Positions 9,118 through 17,614 of a stretch of 64,000 nt of DNA are shown in pieces. How positions within the stretch are numbered: position 1 is the stretch's first letter; the number at the start of each line of letters is the position of its first letter. The DNA is from Rhodovarius crocodyli (GTDB lineage: Bacteria; Pseudomonadota; Alphaproteobacteria; Acetobacterales; Acetobacteraceae), in the NCBI RefSeq assembly GCF_004005855.1, contig NZ_SACL01000003.1:1-64000 (forward strand), given 5' to 3'. The notes under the pieces were generated by a model. The model was not told where the DNA came from. It saw nothing but the letters and a program-made list of their open reading frames with translations, and did no database searches. The position numbers were made by a program, and so were the translations under genes.

Positions 9118-10650
9118 GTGCCCGAGAATGTAATCGGCCTGTCGTCGCATCCTGCCGCCGCGATCATCGCGGACCCGCAGGACAACACCGCCACGCTGCG
9201 GCGCCCTACCGGCGCGGGCAGCCGCCTTAACGGCATTGATGCCCTGGCGGCTGAGGATCTGCCCGCCGGGGCGAAGGTCGCGCTGCGCCCCATCGCGCGT
9301 GGTCAGGCGGTGCTGAAATCCGGCCTGCCCATCGGCATCGCCGCCACCGACATCGCGCCCGGCACGCGTGTCCATGCCGGGTTGCTCGGCCCGGCTCCGG
9401 CAGCGCAGGCGACGGCGCCGCGCGCCCCTTTGGCCGCCCTCGCCCCGGCCAGCTTCGAGGGTTACGTGCGCGCCGACGGGCGGGTGGGCACCCGCAATTT
9501 CATCGGTGTGGTGATCGCGAGCAACTGCGCTGCCACCGCAGCGCGGCGCACGGCCGATTGGTTCGATGCCGAACGCCTGGCCGAATTTCCGCATGTCGAT
9601 GGGGTGGTGCCGCTGATCCACACGCTCGGCTGCGGCATGGAAATGACCGGGGAGCCGATGGACCTGCTCCGCCGCACCATTTCAGGCGTCATCCGCAACC
9701 CCAACATGGCGGGCGCGGTGATCCTGGCGTTGGGCTGTGAGCGCAACAACCTGAAGCTGCTGCTGGAAACCCAAGGGCTGCAGCCGGGCGACATGCTGCA
9801 GACCGTGACCTTGCAGGAGGTCGGCGGCACCAACGCGGCGATGGAGATGGCCAAGGCGCATATCGAGAAGATGCTGCCGATCGCCAACGCCGCCCGTCGC
9901 ACCACCGTGCCGGCCGGCCGCCTCACGCTCGGGCTGCAGACCGGTGCTGCGGATGGTTTCTGCGGCCTGTCGGCCAACCCGGCGCTGGGTGTGGCGGTGG
10001 ATATGCTGATCGCCCAGGGCGGCACCGCCATCCTGTCGGAAACCCCCGACCTGCTGCTGTCGGGCGACGCCTTCGCCGCCCGCGCCGCGAGCGAGGAGGT
10101 GGCCGCCGCGCTGCGGGAACGGCTGGATTGGTGGCAGGATTACGCGGGTGGGCGCGATACCAGGCTGAACGGCGAACTCGACCGTGCGGCCGAACAGGCG
10201 GGCTTCGCCAGCGGGCGGGAACGCGCGCTGGACGGGCTGCGCAAGGCGGGCTCCACCCCGCTCACCGCGGTGCGCCGCTATGCCGAGCAGGTGTCTGGCC
10301 CAGGGCTGGTGCTGATGGACAGCCCGGACCACGACCTCGTCTCCGTCACCGGGCAGGCGGCGGCCGGGGCGACGATGATCGCCATGACCACCGGGCTCGG
10401 CAGCGATTTCAGTTCCCTGCCCGCCCCCGCGCTGAAGATCGCTTCGAACACCGAGACCTTCACCCGCATGGCCGACGCGATCGACATCGACACCGGCGCC
10501 GTGCTGGACGGGACTGAGAGCGTGCAAGCCGCCGGCGAGCGGATCTTCGCCGCCATTCTGCGCCACGCGTCGGGCGAACCGACCAAGGGCGAATGGGAAG
10601 CCATGGGCGAGACGGGCTTCGCGCCCTGGCCCGTCGGCATCTGCTCCTGA
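9118..10650 (+). CDS. UxaA-family (altronate/galactarate-type) dehydratase, first paralog
   Basis: About 510 aa, the full-length two-part UxaA architecture: an N-terminal SAF-like domain (about 1-90) and a C-terminal catalytic domain starting near FEGYVRADGRVGTRNFIGV. Family members are metal-dependent lyases that dehydrate sugar acids such as altronate or galactarate to 2-keto-3-deoxy acids. The start is uncertain: the frame is open from 9004, but conserved sequence begins near GTG 9118, which has GGGG about 9 bp upstream. The gene is followed after 18 bp by a second, clearly related paralog. The true substrate cannot be read from the sequence. Confidence 0.85.
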   Translation: MPENVIGLSSHPAAAIIADPQDNTATLRRPTGAGSRLNGIDALAAEDLPAGAKVALRPIARGQAVLKSGLPIGIAATDIAPGTRVHAGLLGPAPAAQATAPRAPLAALAPASFEGYVRADGRVGTRNFIGVVIASNCAATAARRTADWFDAERLAEFPHVDGVVPLIHTLGCGMEMTGEPMDLLRRTISGVIRNPNMAGAVILALGCERNNLKLLLETQGLQPGDMLQTVTLQEVGGTNAAMEMAKAHIEKMLPIANAARRTTVPAGRLTLGLQTGAADGFCGLSANPALGVAVDMLIAQGGTAILSETPDLLLSGDAFAARAASEEVAAALRERLDWWQDYAGGRDTRLNGELDRAAEQAGFASGRERALDGLRKAGSTPLTAVRRYAEQVSGPGLVLMDSPDHDLVSVTGQAAAGATMIAMTTGLGSDFSSLPAPALKIASNTETFTRMADAIDIDTGAVLDGTESVQAAGERIFAAILRHASGEPTKGEWEAMGETGFAPWPVGICS

Positions 10651-10668
10651 CCGGAAAGGCTGAAGATC

Positions 10669-12213
10669 ATGGAAAGCTCCGTCACCCGGCCGAACTACAG
10701 CCCCTTCATCCGGCTCGACCCCGCCGACAACGTGATGGTCGCGCGCATGCCCGTGCCCCAGGGCACCGCCGCCCCGGGCGAAGGCATCGTGACCCTGCAG
10801 GATGTGCCCGCCGGGCATAAGGTCGCAGCCCGGCACATCGCCAAGGGCGAGGCCGTGCGCAAATACGACACCGTCATCGGCTATGCCTCCGAGGATCTGG
10901 AACCGGGCACCTGGATCCACAGCCACAACATCCTGTTCGATGATGTGGAGAAGGACTACGCCTATGGGCGGGATTATCGCCCGACCGCCTTCGTGCCGAA
11001 GCCCGAGCGCGCGACCTTCCAGGGTATCCGCCGCCCCGACGGGCGCATCGCCACGCGCAATTACGTGGGTGTGTTCACCCTCGGCCCCGCAGGCGGGGCG
11101 GCGGCGCGCAAGATCGCGGCGCACTTCACCCCCGATCGCCTGGCCGGCTTCCCGATGGTCGATGGCGTCGCCCCCTTCGTGCAGGAGCGCGGCGAGGGCA
11201 TGGAGCGCAGCGGAGAGGCGATGGCCGTGCTGCGCCGGACCATCGGCGGCACGCTGCGCCACGCCAACACCGCGGGCGCGCTGATCATTGCCTCCGCCGC
11301 CGAGGCCAATGGGCTCGAGGAATTCCTGGTCGAGCAGGGGCTGGTGCGCGGCCCCACGCTGCAGACCCTGGTGCTGGAAGAAACCGGAGGGATGCGCCGC
11401 GCGGTGGAAGGCGGCATCGCCGCCGTGCGGGCCATGCTGCCCGCAGCCAATGACTGCCGGCGAGAAAGCGTCTCGGCCGAGCATCTGATCATCGGGATGC
11501 AGTGCGGCGGCTCGGACGGGTTTTCCGGCCTGTCCGCCAACCCGGCGCTGGGCGTGGCGATGGACACGCTGATCCGTCACGGCGGCACCGCCATCCTGTC
11601 CGAGACCTCGGAGATCTTCGGGGTCGAGCACACGCTGACCGCCCGCGCGGTGACGCCCGAGGTCGGCCAGAAGCTGGTGGAGCGGATGAATTGGTGGCTA
11701 GCCCACAGCGAGGGGCTGGACACCCAGATCAACGGCCGCGTCTCACCGGGCAACAACGCCGGCGGGCTTGCCAATGTGCTCGAAAAATCCCTCGGCGGGT
11801 CGAAGAAGGGCGGCAGCACCGGGCTGATGGCCGTCTATGAATACGCCGAACCGGTAACGGCCCAGGGCTTCGTCTTCATGGACACGCCGGGCTATGACCC
11901 GGTCGCCGCCACCGGCCAGATCGCGGGCGGGGCGAACATGATCATCTTCACCACCGGCCGTGGGTCCTGCTTCGGTTCGCTGCCCGCGCCGACGATGAAG
12001 CTGGCTTCGAACACACCGATGTATGAACGTATGCACGCCGACATGGACCTGAATTGCGGCCTGGTGATTGATGGTGAGGAAACTCTGGAACAGGCCGGCG
12101 CGCGCATCTTCGCGCAGCTGCTGCGCCATGCCTCGGGCGAAAAGACGAAAAGTGAGCTGGCGGGGGTCGGCACCAATGAATTCGTGCCCTGGCCGCTGGG
12201 CGTGACGGCATGA
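10669..12213 (+). CDS. UxaA-family dehydratase, second paralog
   Basis: 514 aa, full length: SAF-like N-terminus (about 10-95) and catalytic part beginning near FQGIRRPDGRIATRNYVGV. It shares long blocks with the gene just upstream, for example the GFSGLSANPALGVAMDTLI-type segment, so the pair arose by duplication but has diverged widely. It overlaps the downstream Ldh2 gene by 4 bp (ATGA at 12210-12213). Two complete copies side by side suggest either two substrates (for example stereoisomers) or a hetero-oligomer; both readings are inference. Confidence 0.85.
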   Translation: MESSVTRPNYSPFIRLDPADNVMVARMPVPQGTAAPGEGIVTLQDVPAGHKVAARHIAKGEAVRKYDTVIGYASEDLEPGTWIHSHNILFDDVEKDYAYGRDYRPTAFVPKPERATFQGIRRPDGRIATRNYVGVFTLGPAGGAAARKIAAHFTPDRLAGFPMVDGVAPFVQERGEGMERSGEAMAVLRRTIGGTLRHANTAGALIIASAAEANGLEEFLVEQGLVRGPTLQTLVLEETGGMRRAVEGGIAAVRAMLPAANDCRRESVSAEHLIIGMQCGGSDGFSGLSANPALGVAMDTLIRHGGTAILSETSEIFGVEHTLTARAVTPEVGQKLVERMNWWLAHSEGLDTQINGRVSPGNNAGGLANVLEKSLGGSKKGGSTGLMAVYEYAEPVTAQGFVFMDTPGYDPVAATGQIAGGANMIIFTTGRGSCFGSLPAPTMKLASNTPMYERMHADMDLNCGLVIDGEETLEQAGARIFAQLLRHASGEKTKSELAGVGTNEFVPWPLGVTA

Positions 12214-13283
12214 GCGCGCCGATGACCGCCGCGCTTGCCGCGCGCCACGATGCGGGCGTGCTGCGCCGCTTCGCGACCGAGCTGTTCAGCGCCTCGGGCA
12301 TGGACCCGGACAAGGCCGAGATCGTCGCCGCCGTGCTGGTGGAGGCCGACATGCTCGGCCACGACACGCATGGGCTGGCGCTGGCGACCCGCTACCTCAC
12401 CGAAATCGACAACGGCGCGATGACCCTGACTGGGGAGCCTGAGGTGATCTCGGATCGTGGGGCGTGCCTGACCTGGAACGGGCGGCGGCTGCCGGGGCCG
12501 TGGCTGGTGGTGAAGGCGATGGAGATCGCCTTCGCGCGTCTGGAACAGCACGGCATCGTCAGCGTGGCGATCGGCAACGGGCACCATATCGGCTGCCTCG
12601 CGGCCTATGCGCAGCGCGCGGCCGCGCGCGGCAAGGTGCTGACCATCCATTCCTGTGCGCCGGGCGTGGCGACGGTCGCCCCCTTCGGCGGGCTGCGCGC
12701 AGCACTTTCCCCCGCCCCCTTCGCCATCGGCTTCCCGACCCAGGCGGACCCGGTGATGATCGACATCAGCGCGTCCATCACCACCAACAACATGGCCCTG
12801 CGGCTTTCCCAGGAAGGGCGGCGTTACCCCAATCCGTGGCTGATGGACGCCGAGGGCGAGCCCACCGATGATCCCACCGTCCTGCAGCGCGGCGGCACCG
12901 TGCTGCCGGCCGGTGGCGTGGACCATGGCCAGAAGGGCTATGGCTGGGGCCTGACCGCCGAGGCGCTGAGCCAGGGGCTGTCCGGCCAGGGGCGCGCCGA
13001 TGGGCCGAAGGGCATGGTGAACGCGGTGTTCCTGCAGCTGATCGACCCGGAGGCCTTCGCGGGCCTCGATGCCTTCACCCGCCAGACCAGCGCCATCGCC
13101 GATAAATGCCACGCGAGCCCGCCGCGCCCCGGCATGGGCCCGGTGCGGCTGCCCGGTGAGGGCGGGCTACGCCGCCAGGAAGCGGCCGAGCGTGGCGGGG
13201 TGCCGCTGCGCGACGGCATACTCGATGCGCTGCAGCCCTGGGTGAGGCGGCATGGCGTGGCGATTCCTCCCGCATTGAACTGA
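12210..13283 (+). CDS. Ldh2/malate-L-lactate dehydrogenase family NAD(P)-dependent oxidoreductase
   Basis: 357 aa, normal length for the family that includes YiaK, AllD and ComC. Family-typical segments include DMLGHDTHGLAL (about 49-60), GNGHHIGCLAAYA (about 112-124) with the catalytic His, and GYGWGL near residue 246. These enzymes reduce or oxidise 2-keto/2-hydroxy acids. It is translationally coupled to the second UxaA paralog and probably handles the upstream or downstream hydroxy acid of the same pathway. A sulfolactate route (ComC plus a SuyAB-like lyase) is one alternative to sugar acids, because SuyA/SuyB are UxaA relatives. Confidence 0.85.
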   Translation: MSAPMTAALAARHDAGVLRRFATELFSASGMDPDKAEIVAAVLVEADMLGHDTHGLALATRYLTEIDNGAMTLTGEPEVISDRGACLTWNGRRLPGPWLVVKAMEIAFARLEQHGIVSVAIGNGHHIGCLAAYAQRAAARGKVLTIHSCAPGVATVAPFGGLRAALSPAPFAIGFPTQADPVMIDISASITTNNMALRLSQEGRRYPNPWLMDAEGEPTDDPTVLQRGGTVLPAGGVDHGQKGYGWGLTAEALSQGLSGQGRADGPKGMVNAVFLQLIDPEAFAGLDAFTRQTSAIADKCHASPPRPGMGPVRLPGEGGLRRQEAAERGGVPLRDGILDALQPWVRRHGVAIPPALN

Positions 13284-13446
13284 TGGCGGATTGATGCACC
13301 TGGTCGATCGGCCCAACCCCGATCGGCTGGCTGATCCGACCGCCTAGCCGTCGTTACACCGGCCTGCATGCAGCCCCCACCTTTCCCGCCGACGCGCCCC
13401 GCGCGCCGGTTAGCAACGATACGCCCGCGAATTGGGGGCCGCTCCA

Positions 13447-13502
13447 GGCCTCCGATCGAGTGAAAACCTTAACTAGGTGTCCACAAGACCGGCAGCAGTT
13501 CA
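13447..13502 (+). repeat. 56-bp IS-end remnant, copy 2
   Basis: Near-identical (two substitutions) and direct to 7975-8030. Here the frame corresponding to ENLN closes at once with TAG, as expected for the end of an IS orfB followed by its terminal repeat. Together the two copies bracket the 5.4-kb LysR/UxaA/Ldh2 block. Confidence 0.6.
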
Positions 13503-13656
13503 CCACGACGAACCACACGCATGAGCCAGCCGGACTGTCGTCGCCGCCGAGCGCGTCGAGCGCCTCGGCTAAGGGATTCGAAGCTAAGCTAGGAAAGAGC
13601 TAAATTAGAACCGTTATGCACCTCTGACGCCGGCTGCGGCTCCCCGCATCCAAATC

Positions 13657-13685
13657 AACCCCACCAGCTCACCTGGTGGGGTTTT
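13657..13685 (+). terminator. Rho-independent terminator, rightward
   Basis: 11-bp perfect stem (AACCCCACCAG / CTGGTGGGGTT) with a 5-nt loop and a T-run on the + strand. It stands 24 bp before the stop of the convergent Bug gene and 370 bp after the Ldh2 gene, so it may have belonged to a gene since lost. Confidence 0.8.
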
Positions 13686-13708
13686 CGCGTTCTAGAAACA
13701 ATACTCTC

Positions 13709-14677
13709 CTACCCCCTCAACCCCAGCGACCGCACCGCATCGCGCTCCTCCGCCACCTGTTCCGCCAGGAAGCTGCGATACTCCTCCGTGCCCTTGTACA
13801 TCACGGGCATATCCAGCCTTTCCAGCGTCTGCACATGCCGCTCATCCAGCAGCGCATCCTTGAAGCCGTCATGCAGCGCCTTCACCGTATCAGCCGACAT
13901 GCCGCGCGGCCCGACCAGCCCATAGGGCGAGGCAAACACCAGGTTCGTCCCCGTCTCCTTCAGCGTCGGCGCCTGCGCGAAGCGGCGCGGGCGTTCCGCG
14001 CCCCAGGTCACCAGCAGGCGGAAGGTGCCGTCCTCCACCATCGGTGCCCAGCCGCTGGAATCGGCGGCGGCGTGGATCTGCCCGCTCATCAGCGCCTGGA
14101 CGTTCTCGCCCACGCCGCGATACGGCACATGCGTCCAGCGGATGCCCTGCTCCCGCGCGATGCGCTCCATCCCGATGAAGGGCGTGCTGGCCGCACCCGC
14201 CGTGCCGTAGTTGATCTTGTCGGGGTTCGCCTTGGCATAGGCCAGGAACTCCTGCCAAGTCTGCCACGGCGCATCCCGCCGCACGACGACACCCAGCAGA
14301 TAGCCGGTCAGGTGCAGCACCGGCGCGCAATCCCGCGTCGGGTCGGCCTCGATGTCCCCGGTCATCAGCATGTTCCGCACGGCCGTGATCGGCAGCGTGG
14401 TCAGCGTCAGCCCATCCGCCGCCGCCGTCCGCATCGCGGTCATGCCCAGGGAGCCGCTGGCGCCCGGCCGGTTCTCGATGATCACGGTCTGCCCGAAACG
14501 CCTGGACGCCACATCCGCCAGCACCCGCATATGCACGTCGGTGGACCCACCTGCCGAGAACGGCACGATCAGCCGGATGGGTCGCGCGGGCAGGCCCTGG
14601 GCGCGGCCCAGATTCGGCAGCGCGAGCGCGGTGCCCGACCCGAGCAGCAGCCGGCGGCCGATGGCGATGTGATGCAT
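13709..14677 (-). CDS. Bug-family periplasmic binding protein of tripartite tricarboxylate transport
   Basis: 322 aa. An N-terminal export signal with GRRLLLGSG and a hydrophobic run ends near RAQG (about 27). The mature part begins PARPIRLIVPFSAGGSTDV, the hallmark of Bug proteins, and later has ENRPGASGSLG. Such proteins bind carboxylates or amides in the periplasm, usually with TctA/TctB membrane partners. No tctAB lies nearby, so it is an orphan binding protein, as is common in Roseomonas-like and Bordetella-like genomes. The ligand is unknown. Confidence 0.9.
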   Translation of the reverse strand: MHHIAIGRRLLLGSGTALALPNLGRAQGLPARPIRLIVPFSAGGSTDVHMRVLADVASRRFGQTVIIENRPGASGSLGMTAMRTAAADGLTLTTLPITAVRNMLMTGDIEADPTRDCAPVLHLTGYLLGVVVRRDAPWQTWQEFLAYAKANPDKINYGTAGAASTPFIGMERIAREQGIRWTHVPYRGVGENVQALMSGQIHAAADSSGWAPMVEDGTFRLLVTWGAERPRRFAQAPTLKETGTNLVFASPYGLVGPRGMSADTVKALHDGFKDALLDERHVQTLERLDMPVMYKGTEEYRSFLAEQVAEERDAVRSLGLRG

Positions 14678-14839
14678 GGCGTTTCCCTTTCCTTGTCATG
14701 TGAGCACTCGCACATCGCTCACCTGGCCGGAACCCCGCTTTGCAATCGTTTGCCCCGCGATTGACGCACAACCGCCGGCACATCATGACGCATGCACCGC
14801 CGCCCCTTGCGGCGCGAACGCTCTGCCGGGAATCACGGA

Positions 14840-16174
14840 ATGGACTGGAAGCAGCTGCTCTGCAGCGAACGTCTCAATGACGGGAAGTACGAGGCCGGCC
14901 CCAACCGCTCCATCTTCGTCCAGGACCATGACCGCATCGTCTTCTCCGCCCCGTTCCGCCGCCTGGCCAACAAGACCCAGGTGCAGCCCCTGTATGAGAA
15001 CGACCACGTCCATCACCGCCTGATCCACTCGGTGGAGGTCAGCAGTGTCGGCCGCTCCCTGGCCATGCGCATCGGCGCCTGGCTGGAGGAAGAGGGGGCG
15101 ATCGAGCCCGGTGAATCCGCCACCCTGGCCAACATCGTCCAGGCCGCCTGCGCCGCGCATGACATCGGCAACCCGCCCTTCGGCCATCTGGGCGAAGCCG
15201 CGATGGGCGACTGGTTCGCCGAGCGTTTCGCGAACCCCACCGGCCTCGCAGCCGAGATCGAACCGGGCCATCGTTCGGAATTCACGAAGTTCGAGGGCAA
15301 TGCCCAGGGCTTCCGCATCATCACCCGGCTGGAGATGTACCGGAACGCCGGCGGCATGCGGCTGTCAAAGGCGATGCTGGGCGCCTTCTCGAAATACCCC
15401 GTGACGTCCGTGACGCGTGAGGCACTGGCGCCCAACCCGTATGTCGGGCTGAAGAAGTTCGGCGTGTTCCAGGCCGACCTGCCGCAGTTCCAGGAAGCGG
15501 CCACGGCGCTGGGCCTGCCGCGAGAGGATCACCCGACAGGCCCCTGGTGGCGCCGCCACCCGCTGGTCTTCCTGGTCGAGGCAGCGGACGACATCTGCTA
15601 CAACATCGTGGACCTGGAAGACGCCTTCACCACCGGTGAGCTGCCCTTCCGCACCGTGCGGGACCTGCTGCACAAGGCCGCCAACAGCCCCAACCGCGAC
15701 CCCGGTGACCTCAGCGAGGCGGAGCAGATCGCGCTGCTGCGGGCCCTCAGCATCGGCGCCGCCGTGACCAGTTGCCTGGAAGCCTTCAAGACCCACTATG
15801 CCGAGATCATGGCGGGCACCTATTCCGGCTCCTTGACGGAGGCCGGGCCGATGGCGCCGGCTTTCGCGCAGATGCGCGAAGTCTCCCGCGATCAGGTCTT
15901 CACCGCCCGCCGCAAGACGGAGCTGGAAGTCTCGGGCCGCCGCGTGATCGGGAACGTGATGTCCGGGCTGTGGCCGGTGTTCGAGGACCTGGCCCGCGCC
16001 CGGTGGAACGCGGCGGATCTCAGGCCCCATCATCGGCAGTTGGCCCGGGCGGTCGATCTCGACCTGCGGGATGTGGCCAGCGCGGCCCAGGCGTTGCACG
16101 CGCTGGCCGATTTCACCTCGGGCATGACGGACCGCTACGCGGTGCGCATCGCCCGGATGCTGACGGGTATCTGA
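14840..16174 (+). CDS. dgt: Deoxyguanosinetriphosphate triphosphohydrolase-like protein (dGTPase)
   Basis: 444 aa HD-domain phosphohydrolase that splits dGTP (or other dNTPs) to the nucleoside and triphosphate. The metal-binding HD signature is visible as H63 in RLIHSVEVSS, HD at 107-108 and NPPFGHLGE (111-119). The start at the ATG of 14840 gives MDWKQLLCSE, the usual opening; an in-frame start at 14792 adds an Arg-rich unconserved leader. It ends 8 bp from the convergent MFS gene. Confidence 0.93.
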   Translation: MDWKQLLCSERLNDGKYEAGPNRSIFVQDHDRIVFSAPFRRLANKTQVQPLYENDHVHHRLIHSVEVSSVGRSLAMRIGAWLEEEGAIEPGESATLANIVQAACAAHDIGNPPFGHLGEAAMGDWFAERFANPTGLAAEIEPGHRSEFTKFEGNAQGFRIITRLEMYRNAGGMRLSKAMLGAFSKYPVTSVTREALAPNPYVGLKKFGVFQADLPQFQEAATALGLPREDHPTGPWWRRHPLVFLVEAADDICYNIVDLEDAFTTGELPFRTVRDLLHKAANSPNRDPGDLSEAEQIALLRALSIGAAVTSCLEAFKTHYAEIMAGTYSGSLTEAGPMAPAFAQMREVSRDQVFTARRKTELEVSGRRVIGNVMSGLWPVFEDLARARWNAADLRPHHRQLARAVDLDLRDVASAAQALHALADFTSGMTDRYAVRIARMLTGI

Positions 16175-16181
16175 CGCGCGG

Positions 16182-17501
16182 CTATTCGGGCCGGCGCGCC
16201 AGCTCCCGGTTCATGGCCAGCACCAGCAGCGTGACCAGCGCGCCGGACAGCAGATAGGCGCCGGAGGATACCAGCCCGAAATGGCTGGCCAGGAACAGGG
16301 CCACCAGCGGCGCGAAGCCCGCGCCGAACATCCAGGCCAGATCCGCCGTCAGCGCGGAACCCGTATAGCGGTGGCGCGGCGCGAAGTTGGTCGACAGGCT
16401 GCCCGAGGCCTGGCCGAAGCACAGGCCCAGCAGGATGAAGCCCACGATCATATAGGCCGTCTCGCCTCCGCGGCCGGCATCCAGCAGCTGCGGCGCGAAG
16501 CCGCTGAACGCCGCGATCAGCGCGGCGCAGCCGCCCAGCACGGTGCGCCGGCCCAGCCGGTCCGCCAACATGCCGGAGGCGATGATCGCCAGCAGCCCCA
16601 GCACCGCCGCCCCGGCCTCGACCAGCAGGAAGCGCGAGGGCGTCTGGTCGGTGAACAGATGCACCCAGGAGAGCGGGAACACCGTGACGATGTGGAACAT
16701 CGCGAAGCTGACCAGCGGCGCGAAGGCGCCCAGCAGCACGGTGCGCCACGCGGTGCGCAGGGTCTGCGCCACGCTGGCGGGCGCGAGCGTCAGGTTCTCA
16801 TACAGCTTGGTGTATTCGGGCGTGACCACCATGCGCAGCCGCGCGAACAGCGCGACCACATTGATGGCGAAGGCCACGAAGAACGGATAGCGCCAACCCC
16901 AGGAGAGGAAGTCCTCCGCCGGCAGGATGGCGGTGAAATAGGCGAACAGCAGGCTGGCCACGATCAGGCCGATCGGCGCGCCCAGCTGCGGCAGGGCCGC
17001 GTACCAGCCGCGATGGCGCTCCGGCGCGTTCATCGCCAGCAGCGGCGCCATGCCGTCCCATGAACCGCCGAGCGCCACGCCCTGGCCCATGCGGAACAGC
17101 GCGAGCAGCGCCACGGCCCACCAGCCGATGCGCTCGAACCCCGGCAGGAAGGCGATGGCCGCCGTGGACCCGCCCAGCAGGAACAGCGCGATCGTCAGCT
17201 TCACGCCGCGCCCATAGCGCCGGTCGACACCCATGAAGAAGATGGACCCCAAGGGCCGCGCGACGAAGGCCAGCGCGAAGATCGCGAAGGAATGCAGCGT
17301 GCCCGTCAGCGGGTCCGCATAGCTGAAGAACACCCGCGGAAACACCAGCACGGAGGCGATGGCATAGACGAAGAAGTCGAAGAACTCCGACGTGCGCCCG
17401 ATGATCACGCCGATGGCGATCTCGCCCGGCGTCACCTCATGCTCATGGGCGACCAGGGTGCGGGCGTCGTGCTCTGCGGTGGTTTCGGGCGTGATGGTCA
17501 T
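16182..17501 (-). CDS. MFS transporter, metabolite:H+ symporter (MHS) type
   Basis: 439 aa inner-membrane carrier with about 12 hydrophobic segments. Typical MHS features are GRTSEFFDFFVYAIAS in the first helix and the loop DRRYGRG between helices 2 and 3, then RMGQGVALGGSWDG. Family members import organic acids, shikimate, proline or betaine with protons. The start is the ATG at 17499-17501 (MTITPETT); an upstream in-frame extension to 17570 runs into the cyo promoter region. The substrate cannot be inferred. Confidence 0.88.
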   Translation of the reverse strand: MTITPETTAEHDARTLVAHEHEVTPGEIAIGVIIGRTSEFFDFFVYAIASVLVFPRVFFSYADPLTGTLHSFAIFALAFVARPLGSIFFMGVDRRYGRGVKLTIALFLLGGSTAAIAFLPGFERIGWWAVALLALFRMGQGVALGGSWDGMAPLLAMNAPERHRGWYAALPQLGAPIGLIVASLLFAYFTAILPAEDFLSWGWRYPFFVAFAINVVALFARLRMVVTPEYTKLYENLTLAPASVAQTLRTAWRTVLLGAFAPLVSFAMFHIVTVFPLSWVHLFTDQTPSRFLLVEAGAAVLGLLAIIASGMLADRLGRRTVLGGCAALIAAFSGFAPQLLDAGRGGETAYMIVGFILLGLCFGQASGSLSTNFAPRHRYTGSALTADLAWMFGAGFAPLVALFLASHFGLVSSGAYLLSGALVTLLVLAMNRELARRPE

Positions 17502-17564
17502 GCGTGTCGGTACTCTAAAGCTTGCGCGGCCGCTGCTTCGCAGAGATGGGGTGGGCGGGCCATT

Positions 17565-17577
17565 GGACAAAATGTCC
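17565..17577. promoter_or_regulatory. Perfect inverted repeat in the cyo promoter region
   Basis: GGACA-AAA-TGTCC, 37 bp before the cyoA start and 63 bp before the divergent MFS start. A 5-bp dyad with a 3-nt spacer could be a regulator site. Assignment to RegA or any other regulator is a guess. Confidence 0.4.
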
Positions 17578-17614
17578 TATGTGCACCTGCGAAGGGCTCC
17601 GGTAGGGGGCGCGC

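Larger units (their letters stand above)
13284..13708. other. Intergenic stretch with IS remnant and terminator, no gene seen
   Basis: 425 bp between the Ldh2 gene and the convergent Bug gene. It contains the second IS-end copy (13447-13502), an AT-richer segment around 13565-13615 that looks foreign to the neighbourhood, and a strong terminator hairpin at 13657-13685. No convincing open frame or tRNA was found. Confidence 0.6.

Noticed and set aside
9682-11631. 649-codon leftward frame opposite the UxaA genes
   Set aside because: Low-complexity antisense shadow of two well-supported genes.
7975-13502. Intact composite transposon
   Set aside because: No transposase gene lies at either repeat, the repeats are the same end in direct orientation, and no target duplication is visible; only a remnant is supported.
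13560-13660. Possible tRNA or tmRNA end before the terminator at 13657
   Set aside because: TTCGAAT occurs on one strand, but no complementary T-arm or acceptor stem could be formed around it.
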